A stretch of DNA of 64,000 nt from Oscillospiraceae bacterium (lineage in GTDB: Bacteria; Bacillota; Clostridia; Oscillospirales; Oscillospiraceae): NCBI GenBank assembly GCA_015067795.1, contig SVLU01000004.1, forward strand, positions 28,885-92,884, given 5' to 3'. The position numbers and the translations under genes were made by a program. Within the stretch, counting starts at the first letter, position 1; the number at the start of each line of letters is the position of its first letter. Shown here piece after piece: positions 54,766 through 63,889 of this stretch. The notes beneath the pieces were generated by a model that was given only the letters and a program-made list of their open reading frames with translations, searched no databases and was not told the DNA's origin.

Positions 54766-55809
54766 TTACCATTTCCAAATATTTACACCACTATCGGAAT
54801 AATATCTGCGTGCATCAATTACAGTAGCCCAAAGTATCAAACCGCCCTTGATTATGTATACAATATTTGCAGATATGGATAACCATTGCAGGCAAACTGA
54901 AATTAACTGTACAAGCACGACACCTATAACTATACCGCCGACCTTGCCAACACCACCCTTAAAGGAAACTCCACCGATGAGGCAGGCTGCAATCGCATCA
55001 AGCTCTGCATTCGCTCCGGCACTTGCACCCGAACCGCCAACACGTGCCGGTTCAACAAAGCCATTAAATCCATACAACATTCCCGCTATGGCAAAAACCG
55101 CTACAGTCAATGAAAGAGGATTGATATTCAGCGTTTTTGCCGCTTCATGGTTTTCGCCGTAGAGTCTCACTTTTTTGCCAAAACCGGTATATTTCCATAT
55201 TATCCATACAAGTAAACCTATTATTATCGAATACCACACAAAATTTGGAATTGCCCAGTTACCAATCTTTACGGTATTGATGATCATCCCTTTGTATTCA
55301 GAATTTAGGTGAGCAATAGATGATGATTTATATGTTCCAAGTTCAAAATATATCAACATTACACCATATAGCATAAGCTGTGTGCATAGTGTTACTATGA
55401 ATGGATGAATTTTAAATTTTGCAGTTAAAAAACCATTGAATGAGCCTATTATTATTCCTACTGCAATTACAAGCAGGAGTACACAGATAATCGGCCAAGG
55501 TTCCATGCCTGGGAACTGTCTATTTAGGGCATCAAGTCTCTGCAGGAGAGAGGCCGCAATTAACGAAGTAAGTCCCATTATTCTCCCTGCCGACAGGTCA
55601 ACACCGCCGATGAGCATTATACAGCCCATTCCAAGTGCCATAACCACATATGCCGCAGTCCTTTTTAGTAAATCAAGAGGTGCGTTTTTCAAAAATAAGG
55701 GGTTATTGATCCAGGTATATATAACAAGAACAACTATCCCGATGAAAATTGAATAATTTATCAGAAAATCATAGATACTTTTAAAAGAGAGTTTCTTTGT
55801 TTTTTCCAT
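54766..55809 (-). CDS. MglC-type sugar ABC transporter permease, copy 2
   Basis: 347 aa. Same family, MLIGGVDLSAGRIMGLTS, HPFIVTLCTQLMLYG, GENHEAAKTLNINPL. Between helices it has ELGTYKSSSIAHLNSEYKG where copy 1 has GFGTNKGQNIAHLTDAYKG. GGAGG precedes the ATG. It is separated from copy 1 by 166 bases holding a terminator, so copies 2-4 depend on read-through or on a promoter of their own that I could not see. Confidence 0.88.
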   Translation of the reverse strand: MEKTKKLSFKSIYDFLINYSIFIGIVVLVIYTWINNPLFLKNAPLDLLKRTAAYVVMALGMGCIMLIGGVDLSAGRIMGLTSLIAASLLQRLDALNRQFPGMEPWPIICVLLLVIAVGIIIGSFNGFLTAKFKIHPFIVTLCTQLMLYGVMLIYFELGTYKSSSIAHLNSEYKGMIINTVKIGNWAIPNFVWYSIIIGLLVWIIWKYTGFGKKVRLYGENHEAAKTLNINPLSLTVAVFAIAGMLYGFNGFVEPARVGGSGASAGANAELDAIAACLIGGVSFKGGVGKVGGIVIGVVLVQLISVCLQWLSISANIVYIIKGGLILWATVIDARRYYSDSGVNIWKW

Positions 55810-55913
55810 ATAAAACCTCCAAATTAAACCACAATGACCAACTTTTCCTCCTATCTATTTTAGCACATATACGTTTTGATTACAATTAATATAACCTAAA
55901 ATTAGAGAGTATA

Positions 55914-55948
55914 GCAAAAACCGGAGCGGATAAACCGCTCCGGTTTAA
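55914..55948 (-). terminator. Terminator after mglC copy 1
   Basis: Stem CCGGAGCGG (55921-55929) / CCGCTCCGG (55935-55943) with A and T runs outside both arms. Confidence 0.8.
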
Positions 55949-55975
55949 TTTTGACTTTTAATTCCGCTACTAAAA

Positions 55976-57043
55976 TTACTTCTTTGCGATGTACTTTCTC
56001 ATGTCGAGTGTAACAGCGAAGAGGATGATAGCGCCCTTGATGATGTAAACAAGGTTTGCGGAAACGGACATCCACTGGAGAGCAACGGAGATGAGCTGGA
56101 GGAGGATAACACCGATAACGATACCGGAGATCTTACCAATACCACCAACGAAGGATACGCCGCCGATAACGCAAGCTGCGATAGCGTCGAGTTCTGCGTT
56201 GGAACCAGCAGAAGCACCAGGGCCACCAACACGTGCTGCTTCTACGAAACCGTTGATGGAGTAGAGAACGCCAGCCATTGTGAAGATGGAAACGATTGTG
56301 CCGAGAACGTTAACACCGGAAACCTTAGCAGCTTCTGGGTTGGAACCTACAGCGTACATGTTCTTACCAAGAGTTGTCTTGTTCCAGATGAACCACATAA
56401 CGCCAATCATGATAATTGACAACCATACGAAGTTTGGAATTGACCAACTACCAATTTTTACAGTATTTGTAATGAGGCCCTTGTAAGCATCTGTAAGATG
56501 AGCAATGTTCTGGCCCTTGTTCGTGCCGAAACCGAGGTAGATCAGCATGAAGCCATAGAGCATGAGCTGTGTGGAAAGTGTTACGATGAATGGATGCAGG
56601 TCGAACTTAGCAACGAAGAAGCCGTTGAAAGCACCGATAACAGCACCGATTACGATAACGAGAAGGATAACCACGATGATTGGCCATGCTTCCATTTCAG
56701 GGAATACTCTGTTAGGAGCGTCCATCTTCTGGAGGAGGGAAGCTGCAACCAGGGATGTGAGACCCATGATACGGCCAGCGGAAAGGTCGGTACCGGTAAG
56801 TACGATAATACCACCAACACCAAGTGCCATGATAACATAAGCAGCGGTTCTCTTAAGAAGGTCCAGAGGAGCGTTCTTAAGGAAGAGTGGATACTGGATT
56901 GCTACTACGATAACGAGAATAGCGATCATGAAATAAAGTGCATTGTTGATTACGAAGTCAAGAATCTTCTTAGGTGTAGATCTCTTATCTACTACGGTTA
57001 CGAGACCGTCATTGTCTTTCTTTTTACCTTTAAGCAGTTTCAT
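55976..57043 (-). CDS. mglC: Galactose/methylgalactoside ABC transporter permease
   Basis: 355 aa. The copy next to mglA and so the principal permease of the system. Helices and motifs as in MglC: IIVLTGTDLSAGRIMGLTS, HPFIVTLSTQLMLYG, AVGSNPEAAKVSGVNV and GGIGKISGIVIGVILLQ. It has a longer charged N-terminus (KGKKKDNDG). Its codons are much more restricted than those of copies 2-4 and resemble those of mglA and mglB, a sign of high expression. ATG at 57043 with GGGGTGAG upstream; starts 11 bases after the mglA stop. Confidence 0.92.
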   Translation of the reverse strand: MKLLKGKKKDNDGLVTVVDKRSTPKKILDFVINNALYFMIAILVIVVAIQYPLFLKNAPLDLLKRTAAYVIMALGVGGIIVLTGTDLSAGRIMGLTSLVAASLLQKMDAPNRVFPEMEAWPIIVVILLVIVIGAVIGAFNGFFVAKFDLHPFIVTLSTQLMLYGFMLIYLGFGTNKGQNIAHLTDAYKGLITNTVKIGSWSIPNFVWLSIIMIGVMWFIWNKTTLGKNMYAVGSNPEAAKVSGVNVLGTIVSIFTMAGVLYSINGFVEAARVGGPGASAGSNAELDAIAACVIGGVSFVGGIGKISGIVIGVILLQLISVALQWMSVSANLVYIIKGAIILFAVTLDMRKYIAKK

Positions 57044-57053
57044 GTTCTCACCC

Positions 57054-58553
57054 CTATACATATTTTGCGGCCAGTGTCAGGATTTCTTCCTGAGTTGCTG
57101 TCTTAGCATCAACTTCGCCAGCAAGACGACCACCGGACATAACGAGAATTCTGTCGCAAACGCCAAGAAGTTCTGGCATTTCAGAGGATACCATGATGAT
57201 ACCCTTGTTGTCGTTTGCAAGGTTAATAATAAGCTGATAGATCTCATACTTAGCGCCAACGTCGATACCACGGGTTGGTTCGTCAAGAAGGAGAACTTCA
57301 GGATTTGTAAGCAGCCATCTGCCAATGATAACCTTCTGCTGGTTACCACCGGAGAGGGAACGGATCTGAGTTTCCTGTGTAGGAGTCTTAACACTCATAG
57401 ACTTGATAACCCAGTCTGTATCGGACTTCTGCTTCTTATCGGAGAGCCAGAAACCAGTCATATAGCTCTTCAGGTTGGAAATAACAGCATTCTGACGGAT
57501 GCTGAGGATGCCGAAGATACCGGTTGCACGACGTTCTTCTGTGAGAAGTGCGAAACCATTCTTCTTTGCTTCCTTAGGATTTCTGTTCTTTACGACCTTG
57601 CCGTTAAGTGTGATAGTGCCGGAATATCTGGTTGCATAACCGAAGATACATTCAACAAGTTCTGTACGGCCTGCGCCGTCAAGACCTGCAACACCAAGGA
57701 CTTCGCCCTTTCTGAGATCGAAGGAAACATCCTTAAGCTGGTTATACATACCGGTCATGTTTTCGACCTTCATGATAACTTCGGAAGGCTTGTTGGTCTT
57801 TGGTGGGAAGCGGTTTGTCAGCTCACGACCTACCATCTGCTTGATGATGAGATCCATTGTCATTTCCTTTGCAGGAGTTGTGGATACCCACTTACCGTCT
57901 CTCATGATAGTGATATCATCAGAGATGCGGAGGATTTCATCCATCTTATGGGAAATATATACGATGCCGACGCCCTGATCTCTGAAGCGATTGATGATCT
58001 TGAAAAGATGTTCAACTTCAGCTTCTGTAAGAGAGGAAGTAGGTTCGTCAAAGACAATAATTTTCGAATTATAAGAAACTGCCTTAGCAATTTCCATCAT
58101 CTGACGCATAGAAACTGGGAGTGTGCTGGTGATAGCCTTTGGGTCGATGTCGATTTCAAGGTCTTCAAAGAGAGCCTTTGTGTCGTCATACATCTTCTTG
58201 TGGTTGATAACGCCTGGGAGTACTTTTGGAAAACGTCCGAGCCAGATATTTTCCATTACGTTTCTCTTCAGAACCTGGTTAAGTTCCTGATGTACCATGG
58301 ATACGCCATTTTCCATAGCCTGCTTGGAGTTTGCGAAGCTAACTGGCTGACCATCGATCAGAATTTCACCTTCGTCACGGGAATAGGTACCGAAAAGACA
58401 TTTCATCAGTGTGGACTTACCTGCACCGTTTTCACCCATGAGAGCGTGAACGGAGCCACGGCGAACATTCAGATTGACTTTGTCAAGAGCTTGTACACCA
58501 GGAAAGGCCTTGCTGACGTTTTTCATCTCGAGGATATAGTCATTCTTTGCCAT
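57054..58553 (-). CDS. mglA: Galactose/methylgalactoside ABC transporter ATPase
   Basis: 499 aa. Two fused ABC domains, as in all monosaccharide (CUT2) importers. Domain 1: Walker [10 protein letters not shown] (~40), Walker [14 protein letters not shown]; domain 2: degenerate Walker [10 protein letters not shown] (~290), signature LSGGNQQKV, Walker [13 protein letters not shown]. The family pattern of one strong and one degenerate nucleotide site is kept. It drives uptake through MglC. 167 bases, including a stem-loop, separate it from mglB. Confidence 0.95.
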   Translation of the reverse strand: MAKNDYILEMKNVSKAFPGVQALDKVNLNVRRGSVHALMGENGAGKSTLMKCLFGTYSRDEGEILIDGQPVSFANSKQAMENGVSMVHQELNQVLKRNVMENIWLGRFPKVLPGVINHKKMYDDTKALFEDLEIDIDPKAITSTLPVSMRQMMEIAKAVSYNSKIIVFDEPTSSLTEAEVEHLFKIINRFRDQGVGIVYISHKMDEILRISDDITIMRDGKWVSTTPAKEMTMDLIIKQMVGRELTNRFPPKTNKPSEVIMKVENMTGMYNQLKDVSFDLRKGEVLGVAGLDGAGRTELVECIFGYATRYSGTITLNGKVVKNRNPKEAKKNGFALLTEERRATGIFGILSIRQNAVISNLKSYMTGFWLSDKKQKSDTDWVIKSMSVKTPTQETQIRSLSGGNQQKVIIGRWLLTNPEVLLLDEPTRGIDVGAKYEIYQLIINLANDNKGIIMVSSEMPELLGVCDRILVMSGGRLAGEVDAKTATQEEILTLAAKYV

Positions 58554-58657
58554 TCTGTCATCCCTTTCTGCCGGGTTTTCTGCCGGGTTATTTTTTTGGT
58601 GTGGGATGGGGTTTTGTTACACTTTTTAACAGTTATGTAATAATTCCCCAGTCAATG

Positions 58658-58683
58658 GTGGGCGGACTAAAAAGTCCGCCCAT
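58658..58683 (-). other. Stem-loop between mglB and mglA
   Basis: TGGGCGGACT / AGTCCGCCCA with an AAAA loop and no T-run. Such a hairpin behind a binding-protein gene usually lets that mRNA part outlast the rest, so MglB is made in excess. Confidence 0.6.
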
Positions 58684-58720
58684 TATCCATTAATTGATTA
58701 AGTTAGTTTTGGGTTAAGAA

Positions 58721-59848
58721 TTAGCCCTTGATTTCGTAAGGAACACGAATCTTTGTTGTGCCTTCGTCTACGTTGAAGTTTGCTTCAGCGTCTGCGAATA
58801 CAGCCTTGCCAGCCTGTACGTTAGCTGCGAGAGCTGCTACTGTTTCAGCCATGCCAGTTGCGGACTGGAGGATGGAACCAGCCATCTTGCCAGCGTCGAT
58901 AGCTGCTGCTGCGTCTGCTGTGTAGTCAACACCGAATACAGGGATTGTGTCGCCTTCGCCGGTGTTCCAACCTGCGTTGTTGAGAGCTTCTACGCAACCG
59001 AGAGCTGCGTCGTCGTTGTTAGCAAATACTACTTCGATTGGAGCATCGCCGTCCATTGGGTTGGTGGAGAGAGCTGTTTCCATGAGTTCGAAAGCAGTTG
59101 TCTTGGACCAGTTGGATGGCTGGAACTTGTCAGCGTTGTTTGCATCGTAGTATGCGAGTTCTGGCTTGCCAGCTTCTACGAGAACTGCGTTACAGAATTC
59201 TACACCGAACTGTGTACGAGCTTCTGCTTCTGGGTTGCCGAGTTCGCCCTTCATCATGATGTAGGAGATGGTGCCGTCGCCGTTGAGGTCGATTGCATCG
59301 TAGTTGTCACGGATGTATTCGCCAGCCATCTGACCCTGCATTTCGCCAGCTTCTGCAGCACGTGTGCCTACGAAGCAAGCTTCTTCATAAGATGCGAGAA
59401 CTGCATCGTCAACTTCTCTGTTGAAGAAGATAACTGGGATTTCAGCTGCTGCTGCCTTGTCAACGATAGCCTGAGCTGCGTCAACTGCTGCTGTGTCAAC
59501 TACGTTAACGATCAGGAGGTTTGCACCCTGGGAGATAGCGGTGTCGATCTGGTCGTTCTGAGTTGCCTGTGTGGAAGCTGCGTCATAGTTTGTGAAGTTG
59601 ATGCCAGCTGCTGTGAGTTCTGCATCAAGAGCGTCACGTACTGTGGAAAGGAATGCGTCGGAGAAGTCATACCAGAAAACGCCTGCAACAACGTCAACTG
59701 CTTCTGCAACTTCTTCTTCTACTTCTTCTTCTACTTCTTCTACTACTTCTTCTTCTTCTGGGGTTTCTTCTACTACTTCGTCAGCTGCACATGCTACGAG
59801 AGCAAATACCATAACGAGAGCGAGAAGGAGAGCGATAAGCTTTTTCAT
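58721..59848 (-). CDS. mglB: Galactose-binding lipoprotein
   Basis: 375 aa. Signal peptide with lipobox LVACAAD (Cys ~20), then a Glu/Val-rich acidic tether (~25-50) and a periplasmic-binding-protein type I domain. DLNGDGTISYIMMKGE near residue 200 is the EF-hand-like calcium loop of galactose/glucose-binding protein MglB, which favours galactose/glucose as ligand. AGGAGG precedes the start. Codon use is very restricted, pointing to high expression. Downstream come mglA and the permeases. Confidence 0.93.
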   Translation of the reverse strand: MKKLIALLLALVMVFALVACAADEVVEETPEEEEVVEEVEEEVEEEVAEAVDVVAGVFWYDFSDAFLSTVRDALDAELTAAGINFTNYDAASTQATQNDQIDTAISQGANLLIVNVVDTAAVDAAQAIVDKAAAAEIPVIFFNREVDDAVLASYEEACFVGTRAAEAGEMQGQMAGEYIRDNYDAIDLNGDGTISYIMMKGELGNPEAEARTQFGVEFCNAVLVEAGKPELAYYDANNADKFQPSNWSKTTAFELMETALSTNPMDGDAPIEVVFANNDDAALGCVEALNNAGWNTGEGDTIPVFGVDYTADAAAAIDAGKMAGSILQSATGMAETVAALAANVQAGKAVFADAEANFNVDEGTTKIRVPYEIKG

Positions 59849-60094
59849 TTGGAAAATTCCTCCTATAAAAATAATAAAATGTTTTTAGTCAAGCATCGGG
59901 AGAGACCCCCCTATACTTGCTTACTGTATTGTATATGTTACAGAGTATTAAATAAATATAATATTTTATTCTTAATGTTAAAATTTCTATTCTCAACCGT
60001 CCAATTGCACAGTAAAGTTTCCCACTTTTTGTGTATATTGTCAGTTGTGCTTTTTTAAATTGGTTTTTTGGACCGGGTTTTAACGGCAAATTTG
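59849..60094. other. Leader and promoter region of mglB
   Basis: About 245 AT-rich bases between the AraC-family gene and mglB. No credible gene. I could not choose a promoter: a TACAAT on the minus strand at 59934-59929 lacks a good -35. Regulator sites probably lie here. Confidence 0.4.
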
Positions 60095-61312
60095 TCATTC
60101 TTCGCCGCCAAATGTTACAGGCTGTTCATAATTTGATGAACTCTTTCTTATTTTATTTGGTGACGTTCCGTAATATCTTTTAAAGCAGTAGCTGAAGTAA
60201 TGCTGGTCATTATAGCCACAGCGTTTCGCCACCTCCATTATCTTCATGGACGTGCATTTCAGCAGCTCCTTCGCCGCCGCCATACGCTTTGCTGTTAACA
60301 GATTTACAAATGTATCGCCTCGGTTTTTGCGAAGAATCGCGCTCAGGTAGCTTGAGGACACATGAAGCCGCTCGCTGATGGACACAAGGGAGAGTGTTTC
60401 GTCGCCGTACTCCGTTTCGATAATGTGTATCGCACCATCGCAGAGAAGCTCGGAATTCTGCTTTCTCTGGCTGGACATAATATCCTTTGCCTCGAGAGCC
60501 AGATGTATAATTTCTTCTTTACTCATTTCTGAGGGACATTTCACAAGCTGAGCCGCCAAAAACCTGTCGGCTTCCGGGCTGTTTGAAACATCATGCACAC
60601 CCTTGCGAATGCAGTAGATCATCTGCTGGCACATTACGTCAAATGTTGCTTTTGTCATGCTGCCGATACTCTCCTCAGAAAAGATATCCGCTATACATTT
60701 TTCAAGCTCGCTTCTGTCGCTCACCTTGAGATAGCCATCAAACTTTGTAAGGATATATCCAACGAGGCTATGGTCGACCTCCATTGTTGCCATTACGTCA
60801 TCAGCAAAGTATACGCCGCCGGTCCTGTCAGGCATATAGTTGAGGCTGAAGGCGGCTTCATCGTAGGCTTTGTCGCAGTCCATAATAGATGTGTTAAATC
60901 CGCTTACCCCCACGGAGCATCTGGTGTGGGTACTGCGTTCAATCATTTTTGCAAATTCCTCCGCAAGGGCTGTAAGCTGACCTTTCATGCCCTCCGGATT
61001 GCCGTTTATCAGAAACACAAGCTTGCCGCAGGTATTGATACAGCCACAACGGTACTTTCTTCCAAAGATGCCCTCACCAACAGGCTGCATATCACCAAGG
61101 TCACGAAATGTACCTTCCGCATCCTCGCACCTTACTATTATTACAACGAAAACCTGACGTTCTCTTTCCCCGGAGCGAAGTCCGAAGCGTACCGCACGTC
61201 TGTTTATTTCCGCCTCAATGGTACTGCTTCTTGCAGGCTTGTTTCTGTCAAGGAGAAGTGAAGCTATGAACAGCTCTCTGCTTGGCTCTCTTGCCGCTAT
61301 TGTCTTTTCCAT
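60095..61312 (-). CDS. AraC-family transcriptional regulator
   Basis: 405 aa. The C-terminal ~100 residues are an AraC-type DNA-binding domain: first helix-turn-helix in LSLVSISERLHVSSSYLSAILRK, second in MKIMEVAKRCGYNDQHYFSYCFKRYYGTSP. The N-terminal ~270 residues resemble the middle part of YesN-type regulators and show no sugar-binding cupin or receiver domain. ATG at 61312 with AAGGAGG upstream. Lies between mglB (same strand) and galT (divergent), so it most likely controls galactose uptake and use. Confidence 0.85.
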   Translation of the reverse strand: MEKTIAAREPSRELFIASLLLDRNKPARSSTIEAEINRRAVRFGLRSGERERQVFVVIIVRCEDAEGTFRDLGDMQPVGEGIFGRKYRCGCINTCGKLVFLINGNPEGMKGQLTALAEEFAKMIERSTHTRCSVGVSGFNTSIMDCDKAYDEAAFSLNYMPDRTGGVYFADDVMATMEVDHSLVGYILTKFDGYLKVSDRSELEKCIADIFSEESIGSMTKATFDVMCQQMIYCIRKGVHDVSNSPEADRFLAAQLVKCPSEMSKEEIIHLALEAKDIMSSQRKQNSELLCDGAIHIIETEYGDETLSLVSISERLHVSSSYLSAILRKNRGDTFVNLLTAKRMAAAKELLKCTSMKIMEVAKRCGYNDQHYFSYCFKRYYGTSPNKIRKSSSNYEQPVTFGGEE

Positions 61313-61339
61313 GTCAGTTCCTCCTTTCACTACATATAT

Positions 61340-61367
61340 ATAATGTATATCTCCATGTCGATAGCAA
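61340..61367 (-). promoter_or_regulatory. Putative promoter of the AraC-family gene
   Basis: Minus strand: -35 TTGCTA (61367-61362), 16-bp spacer, -10 CATTAT (61345-61340). Confidence 0.45.
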
Positions 61368-61373
61368 TTCATT

Positions 61374-61390
61374 ATCCGTCTTTGACGGAT
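61374..61390. promoter_or_regulatory. Operator-like dyad between regulator and galT
   Basis: Perfect 7-bp arms ATCCGTC TTT GACGGAT, just upstream of the regulator's -35 box and 40 bases upstream of the galT -35 box. Confidence 0.5.
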
Positions 61391-61430
61391 ATATTATATC
61401 ATTCCTGCACAGAATTCTCAATCACTTAGC

Positions 61431-61459
61431 TTGACATATATATGCCAAAATAGTAAAAT
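61431..61459 (+). promoter_or_regulatory. galT promoter
   Basis: -35 TTGACA (61431-61436), 17-bp spacer, -10 TAAAAT (61454-61459), 35 bases before the ATG. Confidence 0.85.
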
Positions 61460-61494
61460 GATTTAAGTATATTTAAAAGAAGGAAGGTTTAACA

Positions 61495-63000
61495 ATGATA
61501 AGCATTTATATCGAAAAGCTTGCAAACTACGGCCTGAAGAAACGACTTATTAAGAAACCTGACTACGCTTTCACAGTAAACAAGCTGCTGGAGGTTATGA
61601 AGCTCGACTCCTTTGAACCATCCGGCGCTGTATATAATGATGACGACAGTCTGGAAGCCATTCTTAAGGCCCTCCTCGACGATGCCGTTAACCGTGGTGT
61701 CATCGAGGACACCACAACCTATCGTGACCTCTTTGACACAAAGCTCATGGCCTGTCTTGTACCCGCTCCAAGCCGCGTGCAGCAGCGTTTCGAGGAGCTT
61801 TATCAGATCTCCCCACAGACTGCAACGGATTGGTATTACCGTTTCTCTCAGGATACCGACTACATTCGTTCTTACAGAGTAGCAAGGGACCTGAAGTGGA
61901 TCGTAAATACCGAATACGGTGCTCTTGAAATCACAATCAACCGTTCCAAGCCTGAAAAGGACCCAAGGGACATCGCTGCCGCAAAATCCGCTCCTCAGAG
62001 CGGTTATCCGAAATGTATGCTCTGCCGTGAAAACGAGGGCTATGCAGGTCGTCTGAACCATCCCGCTCGTCAGAACCACCGTATCATTCCAATCACCATC
62101 GCAGGCACGGATTGGTTCATGCAGTATTCTCCTTACGTATATTATAACGAACACTGCATCGCTTTCAACTCCCTGCACACCCCAATGAAGGTTGATAAGG
62201 CTGCTTTCAGAAAGCTCTTTGACTTCATCAAGCTGTTCCCACATTATTTCGTAGGCTCCAACGCTGACCTGCCTATCGTTGGCGGCTCTATCTTAAGCCA
62301 CGATCATTTCCAGGGCGGTCACCATTCCTTCCCAATGGAAAAGGCTCCTGTTGACATCCCTGTGAAATTCGATGCTTACCCTGAAATCGAGGGCGGTATC
62401 GTAAACTGGCCTATGTCCGTTCTCCGTCTTGTCTGTGAGGACTCTGACAAGCTCATCGAGCTCAGCGACGAAATCCTCACAAAGTGGCGTGAATACTCCG
62501 ACGAGGACGCTTTCATCTACGCTTACACCGACGGTACTCCTCACAACACCATCACTCCTATCACCAGAAAGAGAGACGGTAAGTTTGAGATAGACCTGGT
62601 TCTGAGAAACAACATCACCACCGAAGAACATCCAATGGGTGTTTACCATCCACACGCAGAATACCACCACATCAAGAAGGAAAACATCGGTCTTATTGAG
62701 GTTATGGGTATGGCAATTCTGCCTCCAAGACTTATTTCCGAGATGGAAGAGGTGGCACGTTATATTCTTAACGGCGGCGAAATCACCGAAACCCTTGAAA
62801 AGCACAAGGATTGGGCTGATGAGATCAAGGAAAATCATCCTGAAATCGACGCTGTGAACGTCAAGAAGATCATCGACAATGAGATCGGTCTTGTATTTGC
62901 AAAGATCCTTGAAAATGCCGGCGTTTATAAGCGTGACGAAGCAGGCAAGGCTGCTTTCCTTAGATTCATCAATCATTGTGGCGGACAGGAAAAATGCTGA
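61495..63000 (+). CDS. galT: UDP-glucose--hexose-1-phosphate uridylyltransferase, class II
   Basis: 501 aa, length of the Firmicutes (class II) GalT, longer than the E. coli type. Leloir pathway: exchanges galactose-1-phosphate with UDP-glucose. Motifs: CMLCRENEGYAGRLNHPARQNHRIIPI (~178), the His region GGSILSHDHFQGGHH (~262) and GVYHPHAEYHHIKKENIG (~380). AAGGAAGG precedes the ATG. It faces the AraC-family gene across a region with promoters and a dyad. galK and galE are not in the window. Confidence 0.95.
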   Translation: MISIYIEKLANYGLKKRLIKKPDYAFTVNKLLEVMKLDSFEPSGAVYNDDDSLEAILKALLDDAVNRGVIEDTTTYRDLFDTKLMACLVPAPSRVQQRFEELYQISPQTATDWYYRFSQDTDYIRSYRVARDLKWIVNTEYGALEITINRSKPEKDPRDIAAAKSAPQSGYPKCMLCRENEGYAGRLNHPARQNHRIIPITIAGTDWFMQYSPYVYYNEHCIAFNSLHTPMKVDKAAFRKLFDFIKLFPHYFVGSNADLPIVGGSILSHDHFQGGHHSFPMEKAPVDIPVKFDAYPEIEGGIVNWPMSVLRLVCEDSDKLIELSDEILTKWREYSDEDAFIYAYTDGTPHNTITPITRKRDGKFEIDLVLRNNITTEEHPMGVYHPHAEYHHIKKENIGLIEVMGMAILPPRLISEMEEVARYILNGGEITETLEKHKDWADEIKENHPEIDAVNVKKIIDNEIGLVFAKILENAGVYKRDEAGKAAFLRFINHCGGQEKC

Positions 63001-63010
63001 GCATTTTTCA
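62988..63010. terminator. Hairpin overlapping the galT stop
   Basis: GAAAAATGCTGAGCATTTTTC palindrome-like arms over the TGA stop; T-rich right arm. A weak terminator at best. A second small hairpin, GTCCC TTC GGGAC, follows at 63047-63059 with a T-rich stretch. Confidence 0.45.
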
Positions 63011-63101
63011 GTGAAGAGGTAATAGTGAAAAGTGAATAGTTGTGGTGTCCCTTCGGGACGATTTGAATTTTTTTCGCAACCCGAGAGTTAATAATAAATC
63101 A

Positions 63102-63130
63102 TTGACAACCGCAATAGAATTAACTATAAT
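63102..63130 (+). promoter_or_regulatory. Perfect consensus promoter of a small RNA
   Basis: -35 TTGACA (63102-63107), 17-bp spacer, -10 TATAAT (63125-63130). Confidence 0.9.
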
Positions 63131-63136
63131 AAACAT

Positions 63137-63234
63137 ATAAAAAGGTGCTGCCGATAGACGGTTAGCCACGAATATAATGGTTAAAAGAAGTAACCGTTAC
63201 GTTGGGAGCGTGGGCGGTTACTTCTTTTTATTGA
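63137..63234 (+). ncRNA. Candidate small non-coding RNA
   Basis: About 95 bases from the predicted start to a terminator. No open frame with a ribosome site is inside. Internal features: GGTGCTGCCGATAG, CGGTTAGCCACGAATATAATGG and the 3' hairpin AAAGAAGTAACCG...CGGTTACTTCTTT. From memory this resembles RNAs paired with holin-like type I toxins in Clostridia, but no toxin frame is visible on the other strand. Confidence 0.65.
63183..63234 (+). terminator. Terminator of the small RNA
   Basis: Stem AAAGAAGTAACCG / CGGTTACTTCTTT with a ~20-base loop that may fold further, then TTTTTA. Confidence 0.8.
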
Positions 63235-63270
63235 TCTGATCACTCGGCTTTACATACAGAAAGGCATATC

Positions 63271-63852
63271 ATGAAAAATACGGATGAAACATATAAAAAG
63301 TTTTATAACCCCTTTTGGATTCATGCTCTTGGTGAAAGCATAGAACTTCTTTTGATAGCAATACTCTGTCTCATTGCGGGTGCGATTTATATGGGTAAAG
63401 ATGAAATCAATAAAGACTTTCTAATGATAGTCTGGTTTTCACTTGGTTTTTGGTTTCTGTTATCTCTCAAACTGTTTTGGATTCCATTTTTCTCAATTTA
63501 CGAAAGAAAAAAGCAACACTTTGAACAAGCATGGGTCACTATTAAATTTTTGGTTGAAGAAAAAGCCTTCGAAGACGTGCGAATCAAAGAAAACAAAATA
63601 GCAAAGTTCTTTCCTAAAGACCTTGCCGTAAGAAGAAACTATTTTCTTTGTGCCTACGACGATAATCGTGGTTTAAAATTACGTTCTATCAGTAGCAGCA
63701 GAAAAATGAACAAAATATTGGAGTATTTTGTTGACACCGAAGAAAGAGTTCGTATCACTTACGGGAAGTATACAAAGGTTGTTTTAAAAATAGAATGTTC
63801 CGAAGATAGTCCTAACAGATATAATACAGAGTTTTTAAATCGTCTCTTTTAA
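63271..63852 (+). CDS. Hypothetical membrane protein
   Basis: 193 aa, family not recognised. Two membrane helices (~20-45, ~55-75) rich in Ile/Leu/Phe, then a ~115-residue soluble basic domain with many Lys/Arg/Phe (ERKKQHFEQAW, AVRRNYFLCAYDDNRG). GAAAGG precedes the ATG. The gene is AT-richer than its neighbours and follows the small RNA, before a possible IS end, so it may be recently acquired. Confidence 0.6.
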   Translation: MKNTDETYKKFYNPFWIHALGESIELLLIAILCLIAGAIYMGKDEINKDFLMIVWFSLGFWFLLSLKLFWIPFFSIYERKKQHFEQAWVTIKFLVEEKAFEDVRIKENKIAKFFPKDLAVRRNYFLCAYDDNRGLKLRSISSSRKMNKILEYFVDTEERVRITYGKYTKVVLKIECSEDSPNRYNTEFLNRLF

Positions 63853-63889
63853 CAGGGATATTTATATACTTAAGTAGGGGCGGCAATCT

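Noticed and set aside
59690..59770. Simple-sequence (CTT)n-like tract within mglB
   Set aside because: It encodes the Glu/Val-rich tether after the lipobox and keeps the frame, so it is a linker rather than a separate repeat element.
63235..63330. Holin-like toxin gene opposite the small RNA
   Set aside because: The minus-strand frames here hold no short hydrophobic peptide with a ribosome site; they are antisense to the membrane protein gene.
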